From NCBI RefSeq assembly GCF_000336695.1, contig NZ_AOMC01000063.1, positions 1 through 36,771 on the forward strand: a DNA stretch of 36,771 nt, written 5' to 3'. Position 1 is the first letter of the stretch. The number at the start of each line of letters is the position of its first letter. The translations under genes were made by a program, and so were the position numbers. The stretch is from Halococcus morrhuae DSM 1307 (GTDB lineage Archaea; Halobacteriota; Halobacteria; Halobacteriales; Halococcaceae). A model generated the notes under the pieces. It ran no database searches, was not told the DNA's origin, and worked only from the letters and a program-made list of their open reading frames with translations. Positions 22,224-31,175 of this stretch are shown one piece after another.

Positions 22224-24185
22224 ATGAGCGACGGGGATTGGCGCACGGCCGAGCGCGACCACACCGACGAAGTCATCGGCACCGACACCGTCCCGCGACT
22301 GTTCGAGCGGAGCGCGACCCGCAACGCCGACCGACCGGCCCAGCAATACAAGGGCGGCGTCCACGAGCGCTCGCTCGCCGGCACCGTCATCAAACCCGCC
22401 GACGCCGGCGAGTACGTAACGCTCAGCTACGAGGAGCTTCAGTCGATCGTCCGCTCGCTCGCAGCTGGTTTCCGCGATCTCGGCGTCGAGAGCGATGACA
22501 GAATCGGGATCTTCTCCGCGTCGCGCATGGAGTGGGCACAGGCCGATTTCGCCCTGCTGGCCGCTGGTGCGGTCGTCACGACGATATACAAGGAATCCTC
22601 GCCGCGACAGGTCGAGTATCTCCTCGACGATCCCGGAGCCACGGGGGTGATCGTCGACAACCGCGACAGACTGGAACGCGTGCTCGACGTCGAGGACGCA
22701 CTCGATCTCGAATTCGTCGTCGTGCTGGACGACGTTTCGACCGATCGTGACGACGTCTTCACGCTCGCCGATATCTACGAGCGCGGCGAGCAGGCATTCG
22801 ACCGCGCGGCCTACGAGCGCTGGCTGAGCGAGCGCACCCCCGACGATCTGGCGAGCCTCATCTACACCTCCGGCACAACGGGCAAGCCCAAGGGCGTCAA
22901 AATGAGCCATCGGAACTTCCGTGCGAACATCAACCAGCTCAGAAAGCGCTTCGGCGACCGCCCCGACAAGTCCGCGGACCTCCCTTCCGTGGGCCGCGAG
23001 ACGGTCGCACTCTCCTTTCTCCCGCTTGCACACGTCTTCGAGCGCCTCGCTGGCCACTTCTTCCTGTTCGCGAGCGGTGCGACCGTCGCCTACGCCGAGA
23101 GCGCCGACACGGTGGCCGAGGACATTCAAACTGTCCAGCCGACGACGGCAACCAGCGTCCCGCGCATCTACGAACGCATCTTCGACTCGATGCGCGAAGA
23201 CGCCGACTCGGCGATCAAACGCCGGATCTTCGAGCGCGCGGTCGCGGCGGCAAAGCGCACCAGTCGTCAGGACGATCCGGGCCGGACGCTTCGCGTCGAG
23301 CGCGCGCTCGCCGATCGCCTCGTCTACAGCACCGTGAAGGAGGCGATGGGCGGCAACATCGAGTTCTTCATCAGCGGCGGCGGCAGCCTCTCGCCGGAGC
23401 TCGCCAGACTGTTCGACGGGATGGGGCTCCCTATTTACGAGGGCTACGGGCTCACCGAGGCTGCACCCGTCGTCTCGGTCAACCCGCCCGAGGCACCGAA
23501 ACCCGGCACGCTCGGCCCGGCGCTCACCGGTGTCGAGACGAAACTCGACGCGTCGGTCCTGCCGGCGGACCAGTACGACCGCGACGGCACGGTCGGCGAA
23601 CTGCTCGTCCGCGGCCCGAACGTCACCGACGGCTACTGGGAGAACCCCGAAGAGACCGACGCCGCCTTCGAGGACGATGGCTGGCTGCGGACCGGCGACA
23701 TCGTCGAGCGCGATGGGGACGGCTATTTCGTCTATCACGAACGGCTGAAACAGCTGCTGGTGCTCACCACGGGCAAGAACGTCGCGCCCGGGCCGATCGA
23801 GGACTCCTTCGCCACCTCCGAGCGGGTCGAACAAGCGATGGTGCTCGGCGACGACGAGAAGTTCGTGAGCGCCCTGGTGGTCCCGAACTTCGAGGGACTG
23901 CGCGCGTGGGCCGCCCGGAAGAACATCGAACTGCCGAGCGAGCGCGCGGCGCTCTGTCGCGACGAGAACGCCCGCGAATGGGTCGATGCACACGTCGAGA
24001 ACGTCAACGAGGAGCTCGAACCCCACGAGCAGATCAAGCGTTTCGAACTCGTTCCGACCGCGTGGACGCCGGAAAACGACCTGCTCACGCCATCGCTAAA
24101 GAAAAAGCGCCGCAATATCAGGACTCGCTTCGCCGACCGGATCGATCACATCTATGCCGCCGAGCAGCCGGCGGCCGACGATTAG
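22224..24185 (+). CDS. Long-chain acyl-CoA synthetase, AMP-forming
   Basis: A 653-residue ANL enzyme of the long-chain (ACSL/FadD15-like) group, larger than the ligase at 1029. The P-loop YTSGTTGKPKG starts at residue 214, the YGLTEAAP motif at 408, and TGD / KQLLVLTTGKNVAPGPIE forms the hinge and C-terminal region. LAHVFERLAGHFFLF near 270 is typical of long-chain synthetases. The ATG at 22224 (MSDGDWRTAERDHTDE) is the true start: the in-frame extension to 21654 runs through the repeat region and is not acidic or conserved-looking. It probably activates exogenous fatty acids for the beta-oxidation enzymes elsewhere in the window. It is convergent with egsA, 38 nt away. Confidence 0.94.
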   Translation: MSDGDWRTAERDHTDEVIGTDTVPRLFERSATRNADRPAQQYKGGVHERSLAGTVIKPADAGEYVTLSYEELQSIVRSLAAGFRDLGVESDDRIGIFSASRMEWAQADFALLAAGAVVTTIYKESSPRQVEYLLDDPGATGVIVDNRDRLERVLDVEDALDLEFVVVLDDVSTDRDDVFTLADIYERGEQAFDRAAYERWLSERTPDDLASLIYTSGTTGKPKGVKMSHRNFRANINQLRKRFGDRPDKSADLPSVGRETVALSFLPLAHVFERLAGHFFLFASGATVAYAESADTVAEDIQTVQPTTATSVPRIYERIFDSMREDADSAIKRRIFERAVAAAKRTSRQDDPGRTLRVERALADRLVYSTVKEAMGGNIEFFISGGGSLSPELARLFDGMGLPIYEGYGLTEAAPVVSVNPPEAPKPGTLGPALTGVETKLDASVLPADQYDRDGTVGELLVRGPNVTDGYWENPEETDAAFEDDGWLRTGDIVERDGDGYFVYHERLKQLLVLTTGKNVAPGPIEDSFATSERVEQAMVLGDDEKFVSALVVPNFEGLRAWAARKNIELPSERAALCRDENAREWVDAHVENVNEELEPHEQIKRFELVPTAWTPENDLLTPSLKKKRRNIRTRFADRIDHIYAAEQPAADD

Positions 24186-24223
24186 CGAGTTCCCGACCGG
24201 AGCGTCGAAACGCAGGAAGCGGT

Positions 24224-25291
24224 CTACGCCCGATCGATGACGCCCGTCGCCGTGGCGAGCTCGCGGGCGGCGCTCTCGTTCATCCCGTTGCCGAGGATCG
24301 TGTAGCGATCGCGGATCTCGTGGGCGCTCGTGAGCGCCTCGATGATCGCCGCGTCGTCGATCCCGAGCTCGGCGGCGGTCGTCGGCGCGCCGAGGCCGGC
24401 GAGCGCGTCGCGGATGTTCGTCCATCTGCCCGCCTCGCCGCTGTGGAGGTACTCCGTCAGGATCGAGCCCACACCCACCTGATGACCGTGCAGCGCCGTG
24501 CCGGGGGCGATGCGGTCGAGCTGGTGGCTGAAGAGATGTTCGGCCCCGCTGGCCGGCCGCGAGGAGCCGGCGATCGACATCGCCACCCCGGAGGAAACGA
24601 GCGCCTTGACGACGACCCAAGCCGACTCCTCCAGGCCCTGCTTGATCGAGTCGGCGTTGTCGACGAGCATCTCGGCGGTCATCTGACTCAGTGCGCCCGC
24701 GTACTCCGAATATTCCACGTTTTGAAGGCGGTGGGCGAGCTGCCAGTCGCGGACAGCAGTATAATTCGAGATGATGTCGGCACAGCCGGCGGTGGTGAGC
24801 TCCCAGGGCGCGTCGGCGATGATCTCGGTGTCGGCGACGACGGCGAGGGGTGGCTCGGCGGCCACGCTGTGGCGCGAGTCGCCCTCGGGGACCGACCCGC
24901 GCCCGGAGACGATGCCGTCGTGGCTCGCGGCCGTCGGCACCGAGACGAACCCCATGTCGAGCGAGTCGCTCGCCATCTTCGCGATGTCGATCGGTTTGCC
25001 GCCGCCGACGCCGACGAGAAAGCCCGCCTCCTCGGCGCGGGCGGTCTCGATGACGCGCTCGACGGCCTCGAAGCTCGCCTGCTCGACGACGACCGTCGCC
25101 GGCTCCATCCCGTTCGCGACGAAATCGTCGACGACGCGCTCGCCGGCGACTTCGCGGGCCGTCGGACTGGTCACGACGAGGGGATCGCCAGCCAGGTGGA
25201 GTTCGGCGATGGCCTCGGTCGTCTGCGGGAGCACGCCGTGGCCGACCACGACGTTGCGCGGCAGGCGGATCCACGTGGTCTTGTCGAACAT
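24224..25291 (-). CDS. egsA: sn-Glycerol-1-phosphate dehydrogenase [NAD(P)+]
   Basis: A 355-residue member of the iron/zinc alcohol dehydrogenase-like family that reduces dihydroxyacetone phosphate to sn-glycerol-1-phosphate, the archaeal lipid backbone. The nucleotide motif GVGGGKPIDIAK is at about 94-105, TAASHDGIVSGRGSV at about 120-134 is a strong EgsA marker, and metal ligands fit D172 (GCADIIS), H252 (GAEHLFSHQLD) and H268 or H270 (LHGHQVG). Length is normal. The upstream region has a small palindrome, CAAACCGTTTG at 25315-25325, at the position expected for promoter elements. It is the clearest archaeal marker in the window. Confidence 0.97.
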   Translation of the reverse strand: MFDKTTWIRLPRNVVVGHGVLPQTTEAIAELHLAGDPLVVTSPTAREVAGERVVDDFVANGMEPATVVVEQASFEAVERVIETARAEEAGFLVGVGGGKPIDIAKMASDSLDMGFVSVPTAASHDGIVSGRGSVPEGDSRHSVAAEPPLAVVADTEIIADAPWELTTAGCADIISNYTAVRDWQLAHRLQNVEYSEYAGALSQMTAEMLVDNADSIKQGLEESAWVVVKALVSSGVAMSIAGSSRPASGAEHLFSHQLDRIAPGTALHGHQVGVGSILTEYLHSGEAGRWTNIRDALAGLGAPTTAAELGIDDAAIIEALTSAHEIRDRYTILGNGMNESAARELATATGVIDRA

Positions 25292-25386
25292 GGCCCCTCT
25301 CGCCGCCGGGTCGGCAAACCGTTTGTCCTCCGCTGCCGGCTCTCGCCCGGCGAACAGTCATACGTACCCCGCGGGTAGCGCCGCCG

Positions 25387-26730
25387 ATGAACGTCGCACT
25401 CGTCGTCCTGGATACGCTTCGCTTCGACACCTTCCGCGAGCAGTTCGACTGGCTGTCGGGGATCCGGTTCACGAACGCGTGGGCGACGAGTCACTGGACC
25501 GTTCCCGTCCATGCCTCGCTGTTCGCCGGGAAGTACCCGAGCGAGCTCGGCGTCCACGTCGACAATCAGGCGCTCGACTGTCCCGAACCCGTGATCGCCG
25601 AACAGCTCAGCGAGGCCGGTTACACGACGCGTGCGTTCGCCAGCAACATCATCCTCGCCAGACCGTTCGGCTTCGATCGTGGGTTCGACGAGTACACCGG
25701 CACGTGGAAGTTCCGCGCGCTCTCGGGCGACGTCTTCGACTGGGAGGCGTTCACCGACGAGCGCCAGGGACCGACTGCGTACGCACGGGCGGGCTGGGAT
25801 TGTCTCACTGGTCCCTCCGAGACGTGGCCATCGCTCGTACGCGGGGCGCGCGTCGCGCTCGATCGCGTCGACGAGCCGACGGGCCACGAGAGCCGGGCGG
25901 CGCTCGACTACATCCAACGAACCGCCGTCGGCGACCGCGAGTTCCTGTTCGTCAACCTGATGGACGCGCACATGCCGCATACGCCGCCCGAGAGCTACCG
26001 GACCGCCGACACCGACGAGCCGTACGAGACGGCGACCGAGTACAACGGCCTGGTCGCGACCGCCGGCGACGGCCCCGACACTGATCCCTCTGTGCTCAAA
26101 CAGGCCTACGACGACAGCGTGCGCTATCTTTCGGACGTATATCGGGAGATGCACGAAGAACTGCTGGCCGACTACGACGTCGTCGTCACTATCTCCGATC
26201 ACGGCGAACTGTTCGGCGAGCACGACGTCTGGCAGCACTCCTACGGGGTGTATCCCGAACTCGCACACGTCCCCTGCGTGATCTCCGGCGACGGGATCGA
26301 CGACGCGACCCGCACCGAGTCGATCAGCCTGCTCGACGTCCACCGGACGCTGCTCGATCTCGCGGGTATCGAGGGCGAGTCGAGAGGCAACGGACTACTC
26401 GACACCAGCGGCCCGACCGTCACCGCCGATCCGTCCTCGCGGGACTGCCTCGTCGAGTATCTCGGACCTAACCCCCGAAATCGGGAGAAAGTCGAGCGAC
26501 TCGGCTACGATCCGACCCGATTCGACGAGGAGCTGTTCGGCATCGCGGCCGGTTCCTCGTACGGCTACGAGACGACCGACGGCTTCCGCGTCGCCGGTGA
26601 CGCCGACGAGAATGCGCTCCGGGAACGACTCGCCGAGCTCCGTGCGGGGGTCGACCGGCGCGACGCGCGCTCCGAGCGGGGGGTTTCGGAGGCGACGCGG
26701 CGACAGCTCGAACGGCTCGGGTACGCTTAG
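25387..26730 (+). CDS. Sulfatase / alkaline-phosphatase-superfamily hydrolase
   Basis: A 447-residue sulfatase-like protein. Metal-binding starts at LVVLDTLRFDT (D9, D14) and ends in SDHGELFGEHDVWQH (D271, H272). The nucleophile region is TSHWTVPVHASLFAG, with Thr38 in the position where true sulfatases have the Cys or Ser that becomes formylglycine. The consensus CxPSR is therefore absent and the protein is more likely a phosphodiesterase, phosphotransferase or other alkaline-phosphatase-type enzyme. Haloarchaea have many such genes, often linked to glycans. There is no signal peptide. CATACGTA about 25 nt before the ATG may be the TATA box. The 3' end overlaps the convergent TIM-barrel gene by 3 nt. 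Confidence 0.88.
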   Translation: MNVALVVLDTLRFDTFREQFDWLSGIRFTNAWATSHWTVPVHASLFAGKYPSELGVHVDNQALDCPEPVIAEQLSEAGYTTRAFASNIILARPFGFDRGFDEYTGTWKFRALSGDVFDWEAFTDERQGPTAYARAGWDCLTGPSETWPSLVRGARVALDRVDEPTGHESRAALDYIQRTAVGDREFLFVNLMDAHMPHTPPESYRTADTDEPYETATEYNGLVATAGDGPDTDPSVLKQAYDDSVRYLSDVYREMHEELLADYDVVVTISDHGELFGEHDVWQHSYGVYPELAHVPCVISGDGIDDATRTESISLLDVHRTLLDLAGIEGESRGNGLLDTSGPTVTADPSSRDCLVEYLGPNPRNREKVERLGYDPTRFDEELFGIAAGSSYGYETTDGFRVAGDADENALRERLAELRAGVDRRDARSERGVSEATRRQLERLGYA

Positions 26731-27416
26731 TCGCCGACGGCGACCATCCGCGACAGTTCGTTCGACTGCGCCGCAGCGAACGCTTCGAGCGCCGCTCGCT
26801 GGTGGTCGGGCATCACTTCGAGCACGACGATGCCCTCGAAACGACGATCGAGCAGCCGTGCGGTCGCCGCCATGTCGATCTCGCCCGCGCCGAACGCCAG
26901 CCCGTCCTGGACGGGTGTCGAATCGCAGAGATGGACCACTTCGATCCGATCGCCGTACTCCACGAGGAGCGATTCGAGCTCCTGACGGTACTCCCGCTCG
27001 GCCATGAACAGATGGGCGACGTCGAGAACGAGGTCGTGGCCCGGTCGCAGGACCATGTGCCGCAGATGGCGGGCGCTCACGCCGGTCTTGTTCTCGTAGC
27101 CGTACGGCGATCGCAGGGCGAGTTCCTCGACGTCGGCCGTGTCGACGTGGTTGACGTAGCGCGAGTGGAAGACGACGTACGCGTCGCACGCCGCCGCGAG
27201 CCGGTCCGTCCGGTCGAGATACTCCCGCTCGGCCAGCGGGACGTGTGGCGTGTGCACCGACACGACCCGGACGTCGCTGCTGGCGACGGTGTCGATGGTC
27301 TCCTCGACCGATTCGAGATGGTGGCGTTCGAGGTACAGTTCCACCGCCTCGAACCCCCGGTCGGCCGCGGCGGCAAGCGCGCCGGACTCCGGGGGACATT
27401 TGCCGGCAACCAACAT
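26727..27416 (-). CDS. Sugar phosphate isomerase/epimerase-like TIM-barrel protein
   Basis: A 229-residue protein of the xylose isomerase-like / AP endonuclease 2 TIM-barrel superfamily. It starts with a first strand MLVAGKCPP, then ADRGFEAVELYLE, VVSVHTPHVPL, VVFHSRYV, HDLVLDVAHLF, VVHLCDSTP and GIVVLEVMPD, the expected strand series with metal-type His, Asp and Glu residues. The ATG at 27416 was chosen because it starts the first strand; a GTG at 27455 would add 13 residues. Reaction unknown. It is convergent with the sulfatase-like gene, which it overlaps by a few bases. Co-function with that gene is possible but not shown. Confidence 0.8.
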   Translation of the reverse strand: MLVAGKCPPESGALAAAADRGFEAVELYLERHHLESVEETIDTVASSDVRVVSVHTPHVPLAEREYLDRTDRLAAACDAYVVFHSRYVNHVDTADVEELALRSPYGYENKTGVSARHLRHMVLRPGHDLVLDVAHLFMAEREYRQELESLLVEYGDRIEVVHLCDSTPVQDGLAFGAGEIDMAATARLLDRRFEGIVVLEVMPDHQRAALEAFAAAQSNELSRMVAVGD

Positions 27417-27516
27417 TGCCCCATCGTACCAGCCCGATTGCCCTATCGTCACCACTTGCAGTGGAAAGGGCTATTTCACTACTGACATATTTGTTCCGAC
27501 AGTTCCGCCGCGACCG

Positions 27517-28272
27517 TTACCCCGCATCGGTCGGCCGGACGGTCAGTCGATCGACGCTCACGTGTGCTGGCCGCGTGAGCGCGTACCGAACGGCCGCCGC
27601 GACGTCCTCGCCATCGAGTGCGCGCATCGACGCGACGAGCGTTTCGACGTCCGCCTTCGTCCCCTCGTCCGTGACCTGGTCGGGGAGCTCGGTATCGGTC
27701 ACGCCGGGTTCGACGACGGTCACGCGAACGCCGTCGTCGGCGACCTCGGCACGGAGCGAGTCGGCGAACGCCACGACGCCCGCCTTCGTGGCCGCGTACG
27801 CGCCGAAGCGTGCGCTCGGGCTCTGGATGGCGTCGGACGAGAGGGCGACGACGTGACCGCCGTCACCCGCCCGGAGCGCGGGGAGCACTGCGCGCGTGAC
27901 GTTCATCGTCCCGAGCAGGTTGACCTCGACCATCCGTCGCCAGTCGTCCGGGTCGGCACGTTCGACCGGTGCGGGCAGCATCACCCCGGCGTTGTTGACG
28001 AGCGCGTCGAGCCCACCGAACGCCTCGGTCGTCCGCTCGATCATCTCCTCGACGGCCGTCCCGTCGGTGACGTCCGTGGGTATCGCCAGTGCCGTGCCGC
28101 CGTTGTCCTCGATCGCCGTCGCGAGCGTTTCGAGGCGATCGGCCCGCCGTGCGGCGAGCGCGACGCTGGCTCCCGCCGCCGCGAGCGTCTTGGCTGTGGC
28201 CGCGCCGATGCCCGACGACGCGCCGGTGACGAGCGCCACCGTTCTGTCGAGTTCGCCGGTCGCATCATCCAT
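27517..28272 (-). CDS. Short-chain dehydrogenase/reductase
   Basis: A 251-residue classical SDR with TGASSGIG at residues 16-23, NNAGV at 93-97, a catalytic serine at 145-146 and Y159-x3-K163 (YAATK). The C-terminal part (VVEPGVTDTELPDQV, then DVAAAVRYALTRPAHVSVDRLTVRPT) is typical of the YdfG/serine-dehydrogenase-like SDRs of unknown substrate. The ATG at 28272 was preferred to an upstream frame extension that reads through the end of the neighbouring epimerase region. The gap of about 50 nt to the epimerase on the same strand allows an operon. Confidence 0.9.
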   Translation of the reverse strand: MDDATGELDRTVALVTGASSGIGAATAKTLAAAGASVALAARRADRLETLATAIEDNGGTALAIPTDVTDGTAVEEMIERTTEAFGGLDALVNNAGVMLPAPVERADPDDWRRMVEVNLLGTMNVTRAVLPALRAGDGGHVVALSSDAIQSPSARFGAYAATKAGVVAFADSLRAEVADDGVRVTVVEPGVTDTELPDQVTDEGTKADVETLVASMRALDGEDVAAAVRYALTRPAHVSVDRLTVRPTDAG

Positions 28273-28324
28273 ACCTCGTTCACTCCCGGCGAGCGAATGA
28301 AGTTGTCCCCGGCTATGGCCCCAC

Positions 28325-29299
28325 TCAGAGCGTATCGAGCACCGAGAGCACGCGCTCTTCGGCCTCACGATCGGGTCCGTTCTTGCGGCCGGTGCGGTCG
28401 CTCGCGCGGTGCTCGTCGATCGTTCGTGCGAGCGCTTCCTCGATCGGCGTCGCCTCCCAGCCGAGCGCCGAGAGCCGGTGGGTGTCGAGCACGTGCGGGT
28501 ACGAGCGGTACAGCGGGAACTCGTCCGGTTCGAGGTCGGCGACGGCGAGTTCGCGCTCGTTGGCGGTCACGATCTCTACTTCGGTGTCGAGCGCGTCGGC
28601 CGCGAGCTCGATCCACTCCGAGAGGATCGGCAGTCGGCGGTCGCCGACGTTGTAGGCCGCACCCGGAGCACCTTCTTCGGCGACGATCCGGAGCGCGCGG
28701 GCCACGTCCTCGACGAAGACGAGGTGGCGCAGGCAGTCGCCGTCGCCGGGCACCAGCACGCGGTCGTGGTTATCGACCCGATCGAGCCAGTAGTCGAACC
28801 GCTCGGTGTAGTCGTGTGGGCCGTAGACCACCGGCGGGCGTACGCTCATCGCCTCTGCACCGTCGGCAGCGGCGTCGCTCACGACGCGGTCGATTTCGGC
28901 CTTTCGCGGGCCGTAGGTCTCCTGTGAGTCGTCGGTCGCCTGCTCGGCGGTGCAGTCGTGAAGGGCGGTCTCACCCTCGCGTTTGGGGATCTCCTCGCTC
29001 CCGTAGGCCGCGCCGCTCGAGATCACGACGTACCGACTGTCGCCGAACAGCTCGATCGCCGTCCGGACTTCCTCGGGATGGTAGGCCACGCAGTCGATGA
29101 CGACGTCGAGGTCGCGCTCGGCGGCGCGTTCGAGATCAGTCCTCTTGGTGCGGTCGCCCTCCACGTGTTCGACGCGCTCCTCGAATGGATCGTCGTGGTT
29201 GCCGCGATTGAACACCGTGACCGCGTACCCGCTGTCGAGCAGTTCGGTGACGGTGTGGCGGCCGATGAACCGCGTGCCGCCGATGACGAGTGCGTTCAT
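28325..29299 (-). CDS. NAD-dependent epimerase/dehydratase family protein
   Basis: A 324-residue extended SDR. The NAD-binding motif GGTRFIGRH is at residues 7-15, VISSGAAYG at 92-100 and the catalytic Y129-x3-K133 in YGPRK. VRPPVVYGPHDYTERFDYWL and LRHLVFVEDVARA follow the pattern of the family that includes plant CSP41-like and UDP-glucose epimerase-like proteins. Substrate unknown. The start MNALVIGGTRFIG is unambiguous. It lies upstream of the SDR gene on the same strand and is divergent from the acetyltransferase at 29413. Confidence 0.92.
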   Translation of the reverse strand: MNALVIGGTRFIGRHTVTELLDSGYAVTVFNRGNHDDPFEERVEHVEGDRTKRTDLERAAERDLDVVIDCVAYHPEEVRTAIELFGDSRYVVISSGAAYGSEEIPKREGETALHDCTAEQATDDSQETYGPRKAEIDRVVSDAAADGAEAMSVRPPVVYGPHDYTERFDYWLDRVDNHDRVLVPGDGDCLRHLVFVEDVARALRIVAEEGAPGAAYNVGDRRLPILSEWIELAADALDTEVEIVTANERELAVADLEPDEFPLYRSYPHVLDTHRLSALGWEATPIEEALARTIDEHRASDRTGRKNGPDREAEERVLSVLDTL

Positions 29300-29412
29300 G
29301 CCGAAGCCACTCGTGGCCGGGACAAAAGTCGTCGGGAATCGGCGCTACCCGCTCGTTTGTCAGGTCGACGGGAGCACGGAACACTGATACTGTCGGGCGA
29401 AATGTGTCGGGT

Positions 29413-29934
29413 ATGCCCGGACCGGTGTTCCTCGACGGCGAGGCGATCGCGCTTAGAACGCCCGCGGAGGAAGACGTCGCGTTCCTCCAGCGCAACATGA
29501 ACGACCCGCGGGTGCGTCGCCCGATCGGGTCGATCGGGCCGGCGAGCGAGAGCGACGAGGAGGAGTGGATCGAGAACGCCAACGAGGACGGTGTCTCGCT
29601 GCTCGTCTGCGTCGACGGCGAGCCGGTCGGTACGATCGGCCTCTCGGATGTCATGGAGACGTGGGGCTGTGCGGAGGTCGGCTACTGGCTGACGCCCGAC
29701 GCGTGGGGTGAGGGCTACGCGACCGAAGCGACCGACTTGCTCGTCGAATACGGCTTCGACCAGCGCCGCCGCAACAAGATCGTCGCCCACGCCTTCGCCT
29801 TCAACGCGGGTTCGCGGCGCGTGCTCGAAAAGGTCGGCTTCGTCGAGGAAGGGGTTTTCAGAAGGGAGGCGTTCGTCGACGGCGAGTTCGTCGACGTCCA
29901 TCGCTACGGCCTGCTGGCCGACGAGTACGAGTGA
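29413..29934 (+). CDS. GNAT-family N-acetyltransferase (RimJ/RimL-like)
   Basis: A 173-residue acetyl-CoA-dependent acetyltransferase. The acetyl-CoA-binding region has GYWLTPDAWGEGYATEATDLL and the RimL-type end IVAHAFAFNAGSRRVLEKVGF, then GVFRREAFVDGEFVDVHRYGLL. RimJ/RimL enzymes acetylate protein N-termini; many relatives act on small molecules. The ATG at 29413 (MPGPVFLDGEAIALR) was preferred to a longer open frame; a GATACTG box lies about 26 nt upstream. It ends one base before the end of the convergent acyl-CoA dehydrogenase gene. Confidence 0.92.
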   Translation: MPGPVFLDGEAIALRTPAEEDVAFLQRNMNDPRVRRPIGSIGPASESDEEEWIENANEDGVSLLVCVDGEPVGTIGLSDVMETWGCAEVGYWLTPDAWGEGYATEATDLLVEYGFDQRRRNKIVAHAFAFNAGSRRVLEKVGFVEEGVFRREAFVDGEFVDVHRYGLLADEYE

Positions 29935-29935
29935 G

Positions 29936-31075
29936 TCAGAGCCCGAGTTCGCGCCCGATGACGAGATGTTGGATCTCCGATGTTCCCTCGCCGATCTCCA
30001 TCAGTTTGGCGTCGCGATAGAACCGCTGCGGCGCGAAGTCGGTCGTGTAGCCGTAGCCGCCGAGCACCTGGACGGCGTCCTCGGCGACCTCGCGACTGAT
30101 CTCGCTCGCGTCGAGTTTCGCCAGCGCGCTCAGACGGCCGACGTCACCGCCGGCGTCGTAGGTCGTTGCGGCCTTTCGCGTGAGGAGGCGTGCGCGCTCG
30201 ATCTTCCGGTCCATGTCGACGATCGTGTTCCGCACGGCGTCGAACTCCGAAATCGGCTGGTCGAACTGCTCGCGCTCGGTGGCGTACGATTTCGCGGCCT
30301 CGTAGGCACCCTGTGCCAGCCCGACCGAGAGCGCCGCGATCGAGATGCGCCCGCCGTCGAGCGTCTTCTTCGTCTGCTCCCAGCCCTCACCCTCCGCCCC
30401 CAGGAGGCGGTCCTCGGGGAGTCGGACGTCGTCGAGCTGGATCTCACACGTCGGCGAGGCGTTGAGCCCCATCTTGTCCCAGATCGTCGTGACTTCGAAC
30501 CCGTCGTCGTCAGGATCGACGATGAACGTCGAGATCCCGCCGTAGCCAGCCTCGGGATCGGTGACGGCTTTGACGAGCACGGAGCCCGCCTCGCTCGCGT
30601 TCGTGATGAACTGTTTGGTGCCGTTGAGGACGTATTCGTCACCGTCTCTCTCCGCGCGGGTGTCCATGTCGCTGGCGTCGCTACCGCTGCTGGGTTCGGT
30701 GAGCGCCCAGCCACCCATCCGTTCGCCCTCGGCCAGCGGGCGGAGCCACTTCTCCTTCTGTTCGTGTGTGCCGAACAGTTCGAGCGGTTTCGACGCCAGC
30801 GAGACGTGGGCGGCGTAGGAGAGTCCGATCGATCCCGAGACGCGCCCGAGCTCCTCGGTGACGAGCGAGTACATGAGCTGATCGCCGCCGAGTCCCCCGT
30901 ACTCCTCGCTGATCGGGACGCCCATCACGTCGAGTGCTCCCAGCTCGTCGAACACCTCGGCGGGGAAGCGGTGTTCGTCCTCGATCTCCTGGGCGAGCGG
31001 GCTGATCTCCTCCTCGCAGAACTCCCGGACCGTATCGCGCATCATCCGGTGCTCGTCGGGCAGATCGAAATTCAT
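29936..31075 (-). CDS. Acyl-CoA dehydrogenase (second)
   Basis: A 379-residue flavoprotein with the same fold as the one at 3789 but clearly a different paralogue. It has ALTEPSSGSDASD, KQFITNASEAG, REQFDQPISEFDAVRNTIVDMD and VQVLGGYGYTTDF. The catalytic-base motif is GEGTSEIQ with Glu363, lacking the Tyr of YEGTSE seen in the first enzyme. ATG at 31075 (MNFDLPDEHRMM) was chosen over a longer frame because TTTTATC lies about 26 nt upstream. It is divergent from the kinase-like gene. The substrate, probably a short or branched acyl-CoA, is not certain. Confidence 0.94.
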   Translation of the reverse strand: MNFDLPDEHRMMRDTVREFCEEEISPLAQEIEDEHRFPAEVFDELGALDVMGVPISEEYGGLGGDQLMYSLVTEELGRVSGSIGLSYAAHVSLASKPLELFGTHEQKEKWLRPLAEGERMGGWALTEPSSGSDASDMDTRAERDGDEYVLNGTKQFITNASEAGSVLVKAVTDPEAGYGGISTFIVDPDDDGFEVTTIWDKMGLNASPTCEIQLDDVRLPEDRLLGAEGEGWEQTKKTLDGGRISIAALSVGLAQGAYEAAKSYATEREQFDQPISEFDAVRNTIVDMDRKIERARLLTRKAATTYDAGGDVGRLSALAKLDASEISREVAEDAVQVLGGYGYTTDFAPQRFYRDAKLMEIGEGTSEIQHLVIGRELGL

Positions 31076-31097
31076 ACCGCCACTACGATGGCGGGAG

Positions 31098-31104
31098 GAT
31101 AAAA
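31098..31104 (-). promoter_or_regulatory. TATA-like box of the second acyl-CoA dehydrogenase gene
   Basis: TTTTATC on the minus strand, about 26 nt before the ATG at 31075; half of a divergent promoter pair with the box at 31148. Confidence 0.6.
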
Positions 31105-31147
31105 CCCTCGGCAACGATCATTGTCGATCGGTCGCCGGACGCGGGGG

Positions 31148-31153
31148 TTTTAC
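31148..31153 (+). promoter_or_regulatory. TATA-like box of the kinase-like gene
   Basis: TTTTAC, 23-28 nt before the GTG start at 31176. This spacing supports a leaderless mRNA starting with GTG. Confidence 0.55.
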
Positions 31154-31175
31154 GCGCCCGTGTCCGAATTCGGCC

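Noticed and set aside
25387-26730. Classical formylglycine-dependent sulfatase
   Set aside because: No C/S-x-P-S-R motif is present; the equivalent site is TVPVH.
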